DNA of 64,000 nucleotides from Zygnema cylindricum (lineage: Eukaryota > Streptophyta > Zygnematophyceae > Zygnematales > Zygnemataceae), in assembly GCA_037447655.1 (NCBI GenBank), contig JBBHKE010000125.1, forward strand, positions 241,398 through 305,397. The letters run 5' to 3'. Below, one piece after another: positions 1-10,789 of this stretch. Every line of letters starts with the position of its first letter. The first letter of the stretch is position 1. The notes below the pieces were generated by a model, which saw only the letters and a program-made list of their open reading frames with translations, was not told the DNA's origin and ran no database searches. A program made the position numbers and the translations under genes.

Positions 1-223
1 CTAGATGGACACCCTCAAAACACATTCCGTACGAAAACGTACGCTTCCAAGACACCTGCTGCGTCATAAGGGGTGTCCAACCCAACCCTGTAATTTTTTT
101 TGCGTCCGTACCGACGGCCGCAACCGGTAACACCCCCCTCGGACAACGCGCGTGGAGACGCCACCAATGAGAGGATAGAAGACACACTTTCAATATTGTA
201 CGGCTAGCTAATTTTTTTTATTT
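1..223. other. Window edge, no gene seen
   Basis: No open reading frame resembling a known family was found on either strand. The DNA reads like ordinary intergenic sequence leading into the MITE that starts at 224. Confidence 0.5.
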
Positions 224-528
224 CATAGTTCAAAAGTAGGTGAAAGTAGGCCCATACAATATGCCTATTGTATGAAAAACATACAATATGACCTTAAGAC
301 CCATATTGTATTCGGACTTATTCAGACCAATTAAAACATTCGGACCAAACATTGAACCAATTAAAAAATTCGGACCAATTTTTTTTATTTACACCGTCAG
401 ATTCGGACGATCGGACGGTCGCCGATCAAATTAAAGATCTAAGAAATCACATGGAAAGCCCATAACACAACTTTCGATAAAGGCGCCGACCAAAGGCCTA
501 CCATAAAAACGCCTACTTTTGAACTATG
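224..528 (-). mobile_element. hAT-like MITE, copy 1 (inverted relative to copy at 10287)
   Basis: The element has terminal inverted repeats beginning CATAGTTCAAAAGTAGG and ending CCTACTTTTGAACTATG. It matches the reverse complement of the 503-bp element at 10287-10789 along most of its length, including an internal self-complementary block around CATACAATATG and the segment with CGGACGATCGGACGG. Compared with that copy it lacks about 200 internal bases. The flanks carry a similar T-rich heptamer (TTTATTT), a weak target duplication because the surroundings are themselves T-rich. No coding capacity is visible, so it is non-autonomous. Confidence 0.75.
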
Positions 529-1252
529 CTTTATTTTTTAATGGTGGCGTACTTTATATCACTACGCACTTTTTATCCACTGGTTCCTGCACTTTACTGC
601 ATGCAGCCATGCAGTCGTCCGTGACCTTGGTTGTCTGTTGCCTGATTGCCGTACAGTAAATTTCGTACAGAAGATGCTATTAGTTGACTCTCTTTGACAG
701 TTGACCCCACATAGTACGTTTGGTTCGACCACGCTGTAAGAAGTCGGCGTAATGCGACGTCACCACCATTGGCAGCTTCGTTACGCGCGTTGTCAGATTT
801 GGTCTTAACGGCCGTCAAGACGGACGCACAATTCCCGACGTGGCTGGGAGACTCGTCATGACAGTAGGTTTCCAGGAAGTATACATTGTCGTACAGATTA
901 TTTCTCTGCGTGTGTCAATTTGTAAATAAGTAAATAACGTACGCTTAGGACTAGAGTACTAGACGGATGATGTACGGTAAGCGATTCACGGTGTACTGTA
1001 CGTTCCTGACGATCTTTAAGCTCAGTTATTGGTTCGGAATATTGGTTCGGAATATTGAAAACTGGTTCGGAATACTGGTTCGGAATCGTACGACGTGGCG
1101 TCCGTTTAAATTCCTGCAGGATTAACCTAAATTTGTTACCTTTCCTGCAGGAATAAAAGTTACAACTGCAGTATTGCTACAGAAAAACCTGCAGGGAAAG
1201 GAAGATACAGTAGTCTAATCACTGAAGCTTGCTAGTCTTTTCATTGCCATCC
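529..1252 (+). promoter_or_regulatory. Upstream region and 5' leader of the legumain gene
   Basis: This stretch holds no recognisable gene and should contain the legumain promoter and 5' leader. Visible structure: a short direct repeat of TGGTTCGGAATA (four partial copies, about 1030-1087), and three CCTGCAGG-type palindromes between about 1113 and 1196. The start codon at 1253 sits in a good CCATGGC context. No TATA box could be assigned with confidence. Confidence 0.4.
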
Positions 1253-4200
1253 ATGGCTGCCAGTATTTCTCCTCTTCCTTTTGTCCTTTTACTGTTAACA
1301 GCTGTCTTTCCTTCAGTTTTGTCGTCTAGGAGTGCCTTTGATAGGTTTTTGAGGCTTCCAGGAAGGGAGGATAAATCAGAAGAAGTCGGTTTTTTCGGTA
1401 CTAAATGGGCTCTTCTTATTGCTGGTTCTTCCGGATATGGAAATTATAGACACCAGGTTTGTGTATATTTCTGATTTTGAATTTTTTCTTATTGTTATCA
1501 TTACTGTTGTTAGTTTTTTGTCTTTTCTTTTTGCTCGATGCATATATCTTTAATCAGTCTGTCGTTCAGTAACTGTTTTTTTTTTTTTTTAAAACTTTTT
1601 TTTCCTGTTTTTTTTCTTAACTCTATTGGTAATCTGTGTTTTGATGTTTGGTTTTTGTGTTTTGAAGCTCTCTGCGGTTCTATTTTGGTAGGGGGAAAAA
1701 TTAAAGCAAGTCGGGGGGGAGAGAGCGAGAGAGAGGGAGAAACTAAAACTAGTGGGGGGAAGGACGAGCGAGAATTAGTTATAACTGGGGAGGGATGGGA
1801 GAGAGTCTTGTTTTTTAGGAATCGTTTTTGTAGTTTACACTGTGAGTCGCGTTTAGTGTTTATAGCACTAATTGAGTGCCTGTACTTTTTTGTACTTTTT
1901 GTCCTCTGACCGTAAAATTGTGTTAATAAAACTGATTTTTTTTTTGGTAAAGCTAATTATGTCAACTTTTTAATATCGGCCACGAAGCCAGCGTTTGAAA
2001 CTGGTTCTTTGTTGGAAATTTGTCTTTTGTCTTTCGCTAATTTATGTATGCCATCATGCGGAATTACTTTTATAAAATATCTATCTTTGACTAAATCTAT
2101 GTATGCGATGTGAAATGTTTTTTTCAAAATATCAATCTGTCTTTTATTGACTTATGTATTCCATGTGGATTTACTTGTTGGAAATGTATATCTTTGTCTT
2201 TAACTAGTTTGTATATGCCTTGTGGATTTTCTTTTTAAAAAAAAATATATATTTTTCTATAGCTAATTTGTATATGCCATGCGGTATTACTTTTTTGAAG
2301 TATTTATCTTTGTCTTATTGTAGATTGAAGTACCTTTCGATGATATATTTCTTTGTCTTTAATTTAATCATACATGCCATGTGGAATCACCTTTTGAAAG
2401 TATCTTACTTTTTAGAGGCATCTTACTTTTTCAAAACGTCCGACTTTTGAAAATGTTGTACTGTTTCAAATATCCTACTTTTTGAAAATATATCACTGTT
2501 TGAAATACGTAACTTTTTGGAAATATCTTACTTTTTGGAAGTATCTGACCTTTTGGAAATATCTGACCTTTTGGAAATATCTGACAATTTGGAAATGTCT
2601 TACTTTTTTAATCAATCTTTTTGAAAATACCCTATTTTTCGAAGATATCTAGCTTATCTCAATTAATTTGATCCATATGTGCCACATGAATTTATTTTTT
2701 GCCAGGCTGACATCTGTCACGCTTATCAATTGTTGAAAAGAGGCGGTTTGAAAGATGAAAACATTGTTGTTTTTATGGCGGATGATATCGCCAACAATCC
2801 GGAGAATCCATACAAAGGAACCATCATAAATCAGCCCTATGGAGAAGATGTTTACAATGGAGTGCCAAAGGTAAAGCCATGTTTTCCTTTTTTTTTGAAA
2901 CAACCAGATTGTTGGTTCATTATTGGTTAAATGCTGGTGTTATTGCTTGCTGGTTAATTATCGGTTGGTTATTGGTAAATTATTGGTGTTAATTACTGGT
3001 GCTAATTATTAGTAAATTATTTGTTAATTTTGGTAAATCATCGGTTAACTGCTGGTTAACTATTGGCTAAATTTATTGGTTATATTGGTTAACATTCGTT
3101 GACTATTGGTTGACTACTGGTTGACTATTGGTTGACTATCGCTTAACTATTGCTTAACTATTGCGAAACTATTGCTTAATGATTGGTAAACTGACAGGTT
3201 TAACCATTAACCACTTGTTGCCAGGATTACACGGGACGGAATGTTTCCGTGTCAAATTTTTTGGCAGCATTAAAAGGAGACAAATCGGCGACTTTTGGAG
3301 GGAGTGGAAAGGTGATTGCGAGTGGACCCGAGGATCACGTATTTGTTTATTACAGTGACCATGGGGGACCGGGAATACTCGGTATGATTCCATAATTTTT
3401 TATTTTTTTGAGACAGAAAGAGAGGGAGAGAATGTTTTGTATTTTTTAGGATGTTTGATGTTTTTCCAGACGTTAAGAGAGGGAGAGGAAGTTTTGTATT
3501 TTTTTTTGGATTGGAGGCGGGAATATTTAGTTTGTTAAGCAATTGTGAAGGGTTGCCTGGATCCCGTCTATCTCCCTCTTTCTCTTTCTCCCCTCTCCCC
3601 CTCTCCCCCTCTCCCCTCTCCCACTCTCTCCCTCTCCCCATTTCTTGCCCTCTCTCCCTCTCTCTCGCCGTCTCTCTTTCTCCCACTCCCCCACCTTCTT
3701 TTTCTTTCTCACTTTTTCTCCCTCTATCCCTCACTCCCTCTCTCTTTCTCACCATCTTCTCACTCCCTCTCTCTTTCTCACCATCTTCTCACTCCCTCTC
3801 CCGCTTCCTTCCCCTCCCTCTCTCTCGTTCTGTTTTTTGCAGGAATGCCGTATCTCCCATTTTTATTTGCAAATGACATAGTGGACACCCTTAAGGAGAA
3901 GCATGCAAACAAGGGATACAAAGAACTTGTATGTCTCTCTCTCTCTCCCTCTATCTCCCCCTCCCCCTTTCCCTCCCCCCTCTCCCTCCCTCTCCCACTT
4001 CCTCTCCCCCTCCCCCCCTGTCCCCCTCTCTCCCTCCCTCTCTCTCTCTCCCTCTCTCTCCCGCTCTCTCCCTCTCTGCTTTCCTCTCCGCTCTCTCCTC
4101 TCTCCTCTCTCCTCGCTCCTCTCCTCTCTCTCCTCTCTCTCCTCTCTCCTCTCTCTCTCCTCTCACTCCTCGCTCCTCTCTCCTCTCTCCTCCCCCCCCT

Positions 4201-7200
4201 CTCCTCTCCCTCTTGTCTCTCTTCCATTCTCTTTTTAGGAGACTTCTCAACTTCCATGTGACTATTTATGACTCCTTCCTTTCTTCCTTAGAATGTTTAT
4301 TGTTTTGGGTTTTTCGTTTCCGGTTTTTTTTTCTTTTTGTATTCATTTTTCCTTTTTAATATTCGTTTTTTCTTTTTTGTACTCGTTTTCTCTTTTTTGT
4401 CCTCGTTTTCTCTTTTTTGTCCTTGTTTTCTCTTTTTTGTCTTTTTTGTATTCGCTTTTTCTCTTTCGTATTTGTTCTTTGCTTTTTCGTATTCGTTTTT
4501 GGTTTTCTGTTCCGTTTTTCCTTTTTCGTTTTTGCGTTTCCTTTCTCGCTTCTGTTTTTTCTTTTCCGTATTCATTTTTTCGCTTTTTGTCTTCAGGTGT
4601 TTTATTTGGAGGCCTGTGAATCCGGAAGTATCTTTGAGGGTCTACTCCCGGATAACATTGATGTGTACGCAACAACTGCCTCCAATGCCATGGAAAGCAG
4701 CTGGGGGACATATTGTCCGGGAATGGATCCCTCTCCTCCTCCGGAGTTCGAGACTTGCCTCGGAGATTTGTATAGTGTGGCGTGGATGGAAGACGGGTAA
4801 GGAAGGGAAGAGGGAGAGAGAGAGAGCGTGATTTGGAACTCTAATGCGTATTGCAGGGTTGATTAATTACTCTACATTGTTAAGGCTTACATCACTAAGG
4901 GAGGGGAGGGAGAGAGGGAGAGGTTGGTTGGTTGCAGTTAGTGTGGTCCTTTTGATGATTGGTGTGACATTTGTAACAGTTCGCAAGGTCTTCTTGTTTC
5001 TCCATTCTTTTTTTTTTGCAGTGACATTCACAACCTTGCGAAAGAAAGTCTTCACGATCAATACAAAATTCTCTCTCCTCTCCTCTCTCGCCTCTCTCCT
5101 CTCTCCTCCCTAGAACACTACAAGGATGTACACGAGACACAACACAAAGACTATATTCCTTCAACTTCTTGAATTAAAAACACTCACTTTGATACCTAAA
5201 GCTTCTTTTACAACATCTCACTCCCCTCTTCTCAATTCAATAATCTCTACTTCATAGGGTAAGTTTCTGCAGCTGTACGCTGCAGCTTTTATCGCTTCTT
5301 TAAATAACTTCCAAACAAAGAAGCAGGCAAGTCAAAAGACTAGTCTAAATCCATGAAGGTCTTCTGCCGGAAAAAACAGAAAACACGGAAAGGAGGATTC
5401 CAGAAGGAGGGCGTTCACGCTTTCTCTTCAAAATGTGAAACTTAAAGAGCGAGAAGTTTCGTGCGTGTCCTCTGGTCATACGAAATATATATATATCTGC
5501 ACACGGAATGATAAAAGTGGCTTGAAACGAAATAGTACATAACGTTCGCGTCCGTCTCAAAAAGTGCCACAGAGCGACATCGCACATTTCGTAAGATGAC
5601 GCGGTACTCTAACTCAACTGGGCAATTGTGTGTACACCGCTTCGATAAATTCTGGCGATTTGCCCAAAGCACAGCAATGATTGCTCAGTAATCAAACCAA
5701 ACACTCTCTCCACTCTCCTCTCTCTCCCCTCTCTCCTCTCTCCTCTCTCCTCCCCCCCCTCTCCTCTCCCTCTTGTCTCTCTTCCATTCTCTTTTTAGGA
5801 GACTTCTCAACTTCCATGTGACTATTTATGACTCCTTCCTTTCTTCCTTAGAATGTTTATTGTTTTGGGTTTTTCGTTTCCGGTTTTTTTTTCTTTTTGT
5901 ATTCATTTTTCCTTTTTAATATTCGTTTTTTCTTTTTTGTACTCGTTTTCTCTTTTTTGTCCTCGTTTTCTCTTTTTTGTCCTTGTTTTCTCTTTTTTGT
6001 CTTTTTTGTATTCGCTTTTTCTCTTTCGTATTTGTTCTTTGCTTTTTCGTATTCGTTTTTGGTTTTCTGTTCCGTTTTTCCTTTTTCGTTTTTGCGTTTC
6101 CTTTCTCGCTTCTGTTTTTTCTTTTCCGTATTCATTTTTTCGCTTTTTGTCTTCAGGTGTTTTATTTGGAGGCCTGTGAATCCGGAAGTATCTTTGAGGG
6201 TCTACTCCCGGATAACATTGATGTGTACGCAACAACTGCCTCCAATGCCATGGAAAGCAGCTGGGGGACATATTGTCCGGGAATGGATCCCTCTCCTCCT
6301 CCGGAGTTCGAGACTTGCCTCGGAGATTTGTATAGTGTGGCGTGGATGGAAGACGGGTAAGGAAGGGAAGAGGGAGAGAGAGAGAGCGTGATTTGGAACT
6401 CTAATGCGTATTGCAGGGTTGATTAATTACTCTACATTGTTAAGGCTTACATCACTAAGGGAGGGGAGGGAGAGAGGGAGAGGTTGGTTGGTTGCAGTTA
6501 GTGTGGTCCTTTTGATGATTGGTGTGACATTTGTAACAGTTCGCAAGGTCTTCTTGTTTCTCCATTCTTTTTTTTTTGCAGTGACATTCACAACCTTGCG
6601 AAAGAAAGTCTTCACGATCAATACAAAATTGTATGTCGCTTACTCCCTCCCTTTATTTTTAATATTAAAGGATATTCAATAATCAAAATTGATAACTATG
6701 ATAAAGCTATAGTAAAATTTATGATAGCTATAGTCAACATGACGGTCGTCTTGAGATCTGATTCAAATCAACTGAATCAAAACCATTATATTGTCCATTT
6801 TTGTATTAAAAAAGTCCTATGGTATAAAAAAAAAGGCGATCGTCAACCTATTGTATTTCACATTTTTGTGTTAAAGACCTCTGGTATGGAAAAGGAGATC
6901 AGTAACCCATTTTTTTTTACATTTCTGCATTAAAAAGACCCTTCGGTATTGAAAGGAACCCTCGGTATCAGAAAGGAAATTCATTAACCCTTTCTATTTC
7001 ACATTTCTGTACTGAGAAGGACCTCTGGTACTTAAAAAAACATCGGGAACTAACAAGGACCTTCTCAAAGAAGATTATTAACCTTTTATATTTCACATTT
7101 TTTTTGCATTGAAAAGGAACTCCGATACTAAAAAAAACCTCGGGAACTAACAAGGACCTTCGGTATTACAAAGGAGATCATTAACCCATTCTATTTCACA

Positions 7201-9329
7201 TTTTTGTATTGAAAATGACCTCTGATACTGAAAAAGGGTACTCACAAGGACCTTCTGTATTACAAAAGATTATTACAAAAGATCATTAACCCATTCATTT
7301 CACATTTTTCTACTGATACAGGTAAAGGAGAGGACGTCAAACCACGCCACATATGAGGCTGGTTCTCATGTGATGCAATATGGAGATATTTCCATCGACT
7401 CTGAACCAACGAGTTTCTATGTGGGAACGGATCCGGCCAATGATAACGCTCCTCCTGCCGCCATTCCTGACAATTCCGTAAATTTCGGTTCGGGTCCTGG
7501 TTTGGGTTTAAAACTTTTCTACTCCGGTGAAAAAACGGGTACCGTTAGTCAACGAGACGCGGAAATGCTTCACTTGTGGCATAAGGTAGGAGGGATTTTG
7601 ACTCGGTTTTAAGACGATTGTCAAAGAAACAAAGCTTGTTCACAAAAAACTCTGTCAAAGAATCTTGTTTTTGAAAAAAATTGTTTTAAAAATATTTGTT
7701 AAAGAAAGCAACTTGTTGACAAAGGATTTTGTTTTTAAAAGACTTTGTTAAAAAAGGCTTGTTAATAAAACTTTTGTATGAAAAGTGGTGATAAGAGGCA
7801 CATGGAGAATGCTTCATTGTTTGAATTTGACACAGTTCAAAGGCCTCTTCAACACAATTCGGAAACCTTTGAAAAGGCTTAAAAAACCCTGATGCAAAAA
7901 TAGTAATTTGGTGATCTGAGATTGTGTTCTTAAGTGCTCAAAAGATAAAATGAGGACAATGTTTTGTGGTCAAAACAGATGCCTCTCTTGTATCTGAATT
8001 AGAGGGAATCATAAAATTTATTTTTCTTTGCAACAGCGTCCTTTTTGTACGAGGTTTCAATAAAATGTCAGTAAAATGTCAATGAAACAGGCTGGTTTGG
8101 AAGAAATCTTTCATACCTCTACAAAAACTTTTAAGCTGTCCCACTAAAGGCGTTCATGATTAAAAAATCTGTAATTAATGTTGACATTGGGTGGAATTTC
8201 ATTGGTTTACTTTTTTTTTATCTTTCAGTACAAAAATGCGAAAGAAGGTTCGTCTAGAAAAATGCAAGCATTGGAGGAAATTAACAAAATGTCTTCTGAA
8301 CGGGCCCATATCGATCGATCGGTTGAAATTATCGATAAACTTCTTGCTGTAAGGGTCAACAAACCGTCGTTTTTCAAGGGAGAAAGAAGGAAAGGTCGTC
8401 CTCTTGTCGATGACTGGGACTGCTTGAAAGCTATGGTATGATTTTTACTTTTTTCTTCTCCCTTCTTTGTCTTTCCTCTTCTCTTTTCCTTTCTTCTCTC
8501 TTCTTTTCCTTTCCTTTCTACTCTTCCTTTCATTTCTTTTTTTTCTTTCCTCTCTTCGTTTCCTTTCTTCTCTCTTCTTTTCCTTTCCTTTCTACTCTTC
8601 CTTTCATTTCTTTTTTTTCTTTCCTCTCTTCTTTTCGTTTCCTCTCTTCTTTTCGTTTCCTCTCTTCTTTTCCTTTTTTTTCTTCCTTTCCTTTCCTCTC
8701 TCTTCCCTTTCTTTCCTCTCTTCTTTCCTCCTTTCTGTTTCTTTCCTCTTCTTTTTCTTTCCTCACTTCTTTTGCTTTCCTCTCTCCTCCTTTCCTCTCT
8801 CTTCCTTCCTTTTCTTTCCTTTCCTATCTCTTCTTTTTCTTTCCTCTCTTCTTTCCCTTTCCTCTTTTCTTTTTCTTTCCCCTCTCCCCATTTTCTTTCC
8901 TTCTCATTTTCTTCCCTCTTCCTTCTTTTTCTTTCTTTCCCGTTTTATAAAAATGTTAATTTTACAGCAACTTTGCAGAATTGAAATTGGTAACTTAACA
9001 GCTTTTCTGTTTTCTAGTGGATAATGATTAGGTCTACACATGAGAATCTAAGACTTATATTTAAAACAACTCTAACAGTATTGCAGCTAGTTAGATCAAT
9101 TAATTGTTTTGAGAACTAATTATTGGTTTTGTTATTTTCCGGTGGATATTAGGTGCGCACATATGAATCAAAATGTGGTTTACTTACACAATATGGAATG
9201 AAACATACTCGAAAACTCGCAAATTTGTGTAATTTGGGAGTTCGTCCGGAGGCTCTTGAAGAGGTGGCAGCTGTCGCGTGTGACGGTTCCATGCGTCCAG
9301 TTTCCGTTAATGGAATCTACAGTGCTTAA
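1253..9329 (+). CDS. VPE: Legumain / vacuolar processing enzyme (C13 cysteine endopeptidase)
   Basis: Asn/Asp-specific cysteine protease of family C13, in plants a vacuolar enzyme that matures storage and defence proteins and can act in cell death. Nine exons with GT-AG borders keep one frame: 1253-1456, 2706-2870, 3225-3381, 3843-3928, exon 5 (4597-4796 or its copy 6157-6356), exon 6 (6582-6630), 7322-7585, 8229-8435, 9153-9329. The product is 502 residues, normal for plant legumains. Residues 1-25 form a signal peptide ([18 protein letters not shown]). [15 protein letters not shown] bridges exons 1-2. The catalytic His lies in SDHGGPG (about H169) and the catalytic Cys in EACESGS (about C211). 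The C-terminal prodomain includes [11 protein letters not shown]. The ATG at 1253 is preferred because it starts the signal peptide. Exons 5 and 6 are duplicated. Copy 6a (5022-5070) has lost its donor GT, so a working mRNA must use 6b. I am sure of the family; the isoform is not resolved. Confidence 0.93.
1990..2705 (+). repeat. Legumain intron 1: tandem decayed copies of its own 3' end
   Basis: A unit built on ATGTATGCCATGTGGAATTA followed by T-rich sequence recurs near 2045, 2100, 2152, 2209, 2269, 2370 and finally 2669, where the last copy leads straight into the true acceptor TTTTTTGCCAG at 2705. Between about 2400 and 2640 a shorter unit, TACTTTTTGGAAATATC, is repeated about ten times. 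Spacing is irregular (about 50-100 bp) and copies are diverged. Confidence 0.65.
2885..3190 (+). repeat. Legumain intron 2: ATTGGTTAACT short tandem repeat
   Basis: Almost all of this intron is degenerate tandem copies of a 10-12 base unit (ACTATTGGTTA and variants such as ACTATTGCTTA). The repeat ends about 35 bases before the acceptor at 3224. Confidence 0.75.
3566..4240 (+). repeat. CT-rich tracts in legumain introns 3 and 4
   Basis: Pyrimidine tracts (CTCCCT, TCTCTC, CTCCTCT units) fill 3566-3835 in intron 3 and 3931-4240 in intron 4, separated by exon 4 (3843-3928). The sense strand carries the pyrimidines. Slippage or unequal exchange between such tracts could explain the nearby duplication of exons 5-6. 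Confidence 0.85.
4173..5070 (+). repeat. 898-bp direct repeat, copy A (legumain exons 5 and 6a)
   Basis: This block is base-for-base identical to 5733-6630 as far as I can compare. It starts in the CT-rich part of intron 4, includes exon 5 (4597-4796), intron 5 and exon 6 (5022-5070), and ends exactly at the last exon 6 base. In this copy the exon is followed by CTCTCTCC instead of the donor GTATGTCG, so exon 6a cannot be spliced normally at its 3' end. Confidence 0.93.
4325..4590 (+). repeat. Legumain intron 4: tandem units resembling the acceptor
   Basis: Units of about 20 bases (TTCGTTTTCTCTTTTTTGTC and variants) repeat more than ten times up to the true acceptor, which reads TTCGCTTTTTGTCTTCAG and is itself a unit variant. 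The identical array occurs again at 5885-6150 in the duplicated copy. Confidence 0.7.
5071..5732 (-). mobile_element. Solo-LTR-like insert between the duplicated legumain exons
   Basis: The 662-bp spacer between the two 898-bp copies starts and ends in CT-rich sequence. Its core (about 5114-5704), read on the minus strand, follows the order of the LTR at 13623-14262: a segment like CGTCATCATACAAAATGTAC, a GTTCGCG block with ATGTACTAT, a GAAAGCG...GCC..CCTTC segment, a GCAGCGTAC segment and a GATGTTGTAAA..AAGC block. The match is strongly diverged and I could not fix exact ends or a target duplication. No internal retrotransposon sequence is present. Confidence 0.5.
5733..6630 (+). repeat. 898-bp direct repeat, copy B (legumain exons 5 and 6b)
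   Basis: Identical to 4173-5070. Here exon 6 (6582-6630) keeps a normal donor, GTATGTCG, and is therefore the usable copy. Exon 5b is 6157-6356. The lack of any mismatch implies a very recent duplication or an assembly artefact. Confidence 0.93.
6830..7321 (+). repeat. Legumain intron 6: about five tandem copies of its 3' end
   Basis: Units of about 80-95 bases repeat, each with ATTAACCCATTC..TATTTCACATTTTTGTA followed by a GACCTCTGGTA-like segment and AAAGGAGATC. The final unit reads CATTTCACATTTTTCTACTGATACAG and forms the true acceptor at 7321; the exon start GTAAAGGAGAGG corresponds to the GGAAAAGGAGATC segment of upstream units. Decayed copies are seen near 6855, 6915, 6985, 7085 and 7190. 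Confidence 0.7.
8444..8945 (+). repeat. Pyrimidine tract in legumain intron 8
   Basis: About 500 bases of TTTCCTCTCTTC-type sequence on the sense strand. One block, CTTTCTACTCTTCCTTTCAT and its surroundings, is present twice (near 8513 and 8588), showing local duplication. The apparent long reading frames here are low-complexity and not real genes. Confidence 0.85.
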
Positions 9330-10286
9330 TTGTGCCTCGTTGGTATAACACAGGAGTAATGGGTTTAGACGGAAACAGAATGTAGTGTGTGGAAAATGGG
9401 AAGTAAAAACGTTTTAACTGCTGACAGTGTTTAAATGTGGAAACATCAAGATAGATAGAATGTAAACTGGAAGTATAGATAGAGATGGAGGAAATGGAGT
9501 AGGAGGAAAGGGGGAAGGTGAAAAAGAAATGGAAGAGGTTACTTCGAATTTGCACTTAAATTTCTTAGGAGTAGATGTACAGTTAATTGGGGCTGAAGAG
9601 AGGGAGAGAGAGAAGGAGAGAGAGGGGGATGAAAGAGTTTCTACTTGGAAAGTATCGCTGTTTATGGTTTGGAATGGCTGTAAATAGTTTCCTGTAACTG
9701 TAAAAGCATAGTTGACATTTCAGTTTCAGTTTCAGGCGGTTGAATAGTGTGGTTGGGAGCTGTTGGAAAATAATACAGGCGACTTGAGTTTCCTTTATTG
9801 GTGTCAAAACCCTAAAAAATCCAAGGTTCTTTGTCCGATGATGAGAGTAAAGAGAGTAAAATGAGTTTTTGATGGGTTTCATATTTTTATTTTTGTTTTC
9901 TTGCCGCTTTTTTGGTCTGGTGAAATTTTAGTCTCCCAGAGGATTTATGTGTGAAAAGCTGAAAGCTACTGAAAGCACTTCATTTTGGTACATAGTAAAA
10001 TACACTTGCTATACGGGTTACTTTTTAGTGCACCTGTGTGTGTTTTGTGTTTTTATGTTTTCTTCGTGCACACCAGCTGGACTGATAAATTGGCAGTTAA
10101 AATTCTTACCCTCCCATGGTGGGATAAAGGTGGGATGGAGAAACGGAGAAAAGATGATTAAAGTGGTGAAAGAAAGTCGACAATATTAATGATACACGAA
10201 GGATTTTATCTTGGGAGAACAACATTATCGTTTTATCTTTTTTTCATTGAACCAGTTTTGCCCAAAAACAATTGGAAATTTTAAAC
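9330..10286 (+). other. 3' flank of the legumain gene
   Basis: No gene is seen. The first few hundred bases should include the legumain 3' UTR, but I could not assign a single poly(A) signal. A purine-rich patch lies at 9594-9635. Confidence 0.4.
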
Positions 10287-10789
10287 CTAGTTCAAAAGTA
10301 GGCGTTTTTATGGTAGGCCTTTGGTAGGCGCACAAATCTAGGCATAAAACTCGCGTTAGAGTAGGCATACTGTATGTGTGTGCGTTTGTGCACACTCTTG
10401 TACGACCGTACGAATCCGACGTATGATCATAGTACAGCACACGCCGCTGGACGGAGTTTTTCAGCGAACTGACACGGCGTAGGATGAGTTGTGTTATGGG
10501 CTTTTCATGTGATCTTCTTAGATCGCTACTTTGATCAACAACCGTCCGATCATCCAAATCTGAAGGTTTAAATAAAAAATACCTCAAAACTGACAAAAAA
10601 AAAAAAATTGTCCGAATGTTTTTCAAAATTTAGACATGACGTTTAATTCTCTATCAATCAATGTTCAACTCAACCTTGTTACTATTTTTTTTCATTTTGC
10701 GACCATTTATAGGTTTTAAGGTCATATTGTATGTTTTACATACAATAGGCATATTGTATGGGCCTACTTTCACCTACTTTTGAACTATG
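10287..10789 (+). mobile_element. hAT-like MITE, copy 2 (full-length)
   Basis: Terminal inverted repeats CTAGTTCAAAAGTAGG and CCTACTTTTGAACTATG bound this 503-bp element. An 8-base direct repeat, TTTTAAAC, flanks it on both sides, matching the 8-bp target duplications of hAT transposons. It is the inverted counterpart of 224-528. No transposase fragment is visible. Confidence 0.8.

Noticed and set aside
3451-4261. Long reading frames on both strands in the CT-rich part of legumain introns 3-4
   Set aside because: They are translations of low-complexity CT repeats (Ser/Leu/Pro or Arg/Glu/Gly runs) and overlap clear introns and exon 4 in a different frame.
4597-5070. Treating the first exon 5-6 copy as a second legumain gene
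   Set aside because: Only these two exons are repeated, with no other gene parts, and exon 6a lacks a donor; it is a partial internal duplication.
8225-9024. Phe/Ser-rich and Lys/Glu-rich frames
   Set aside because: Pyrimidine tract of legumain intron 8; only the part matching exon 8 (8229-8435, plus strand) is real.
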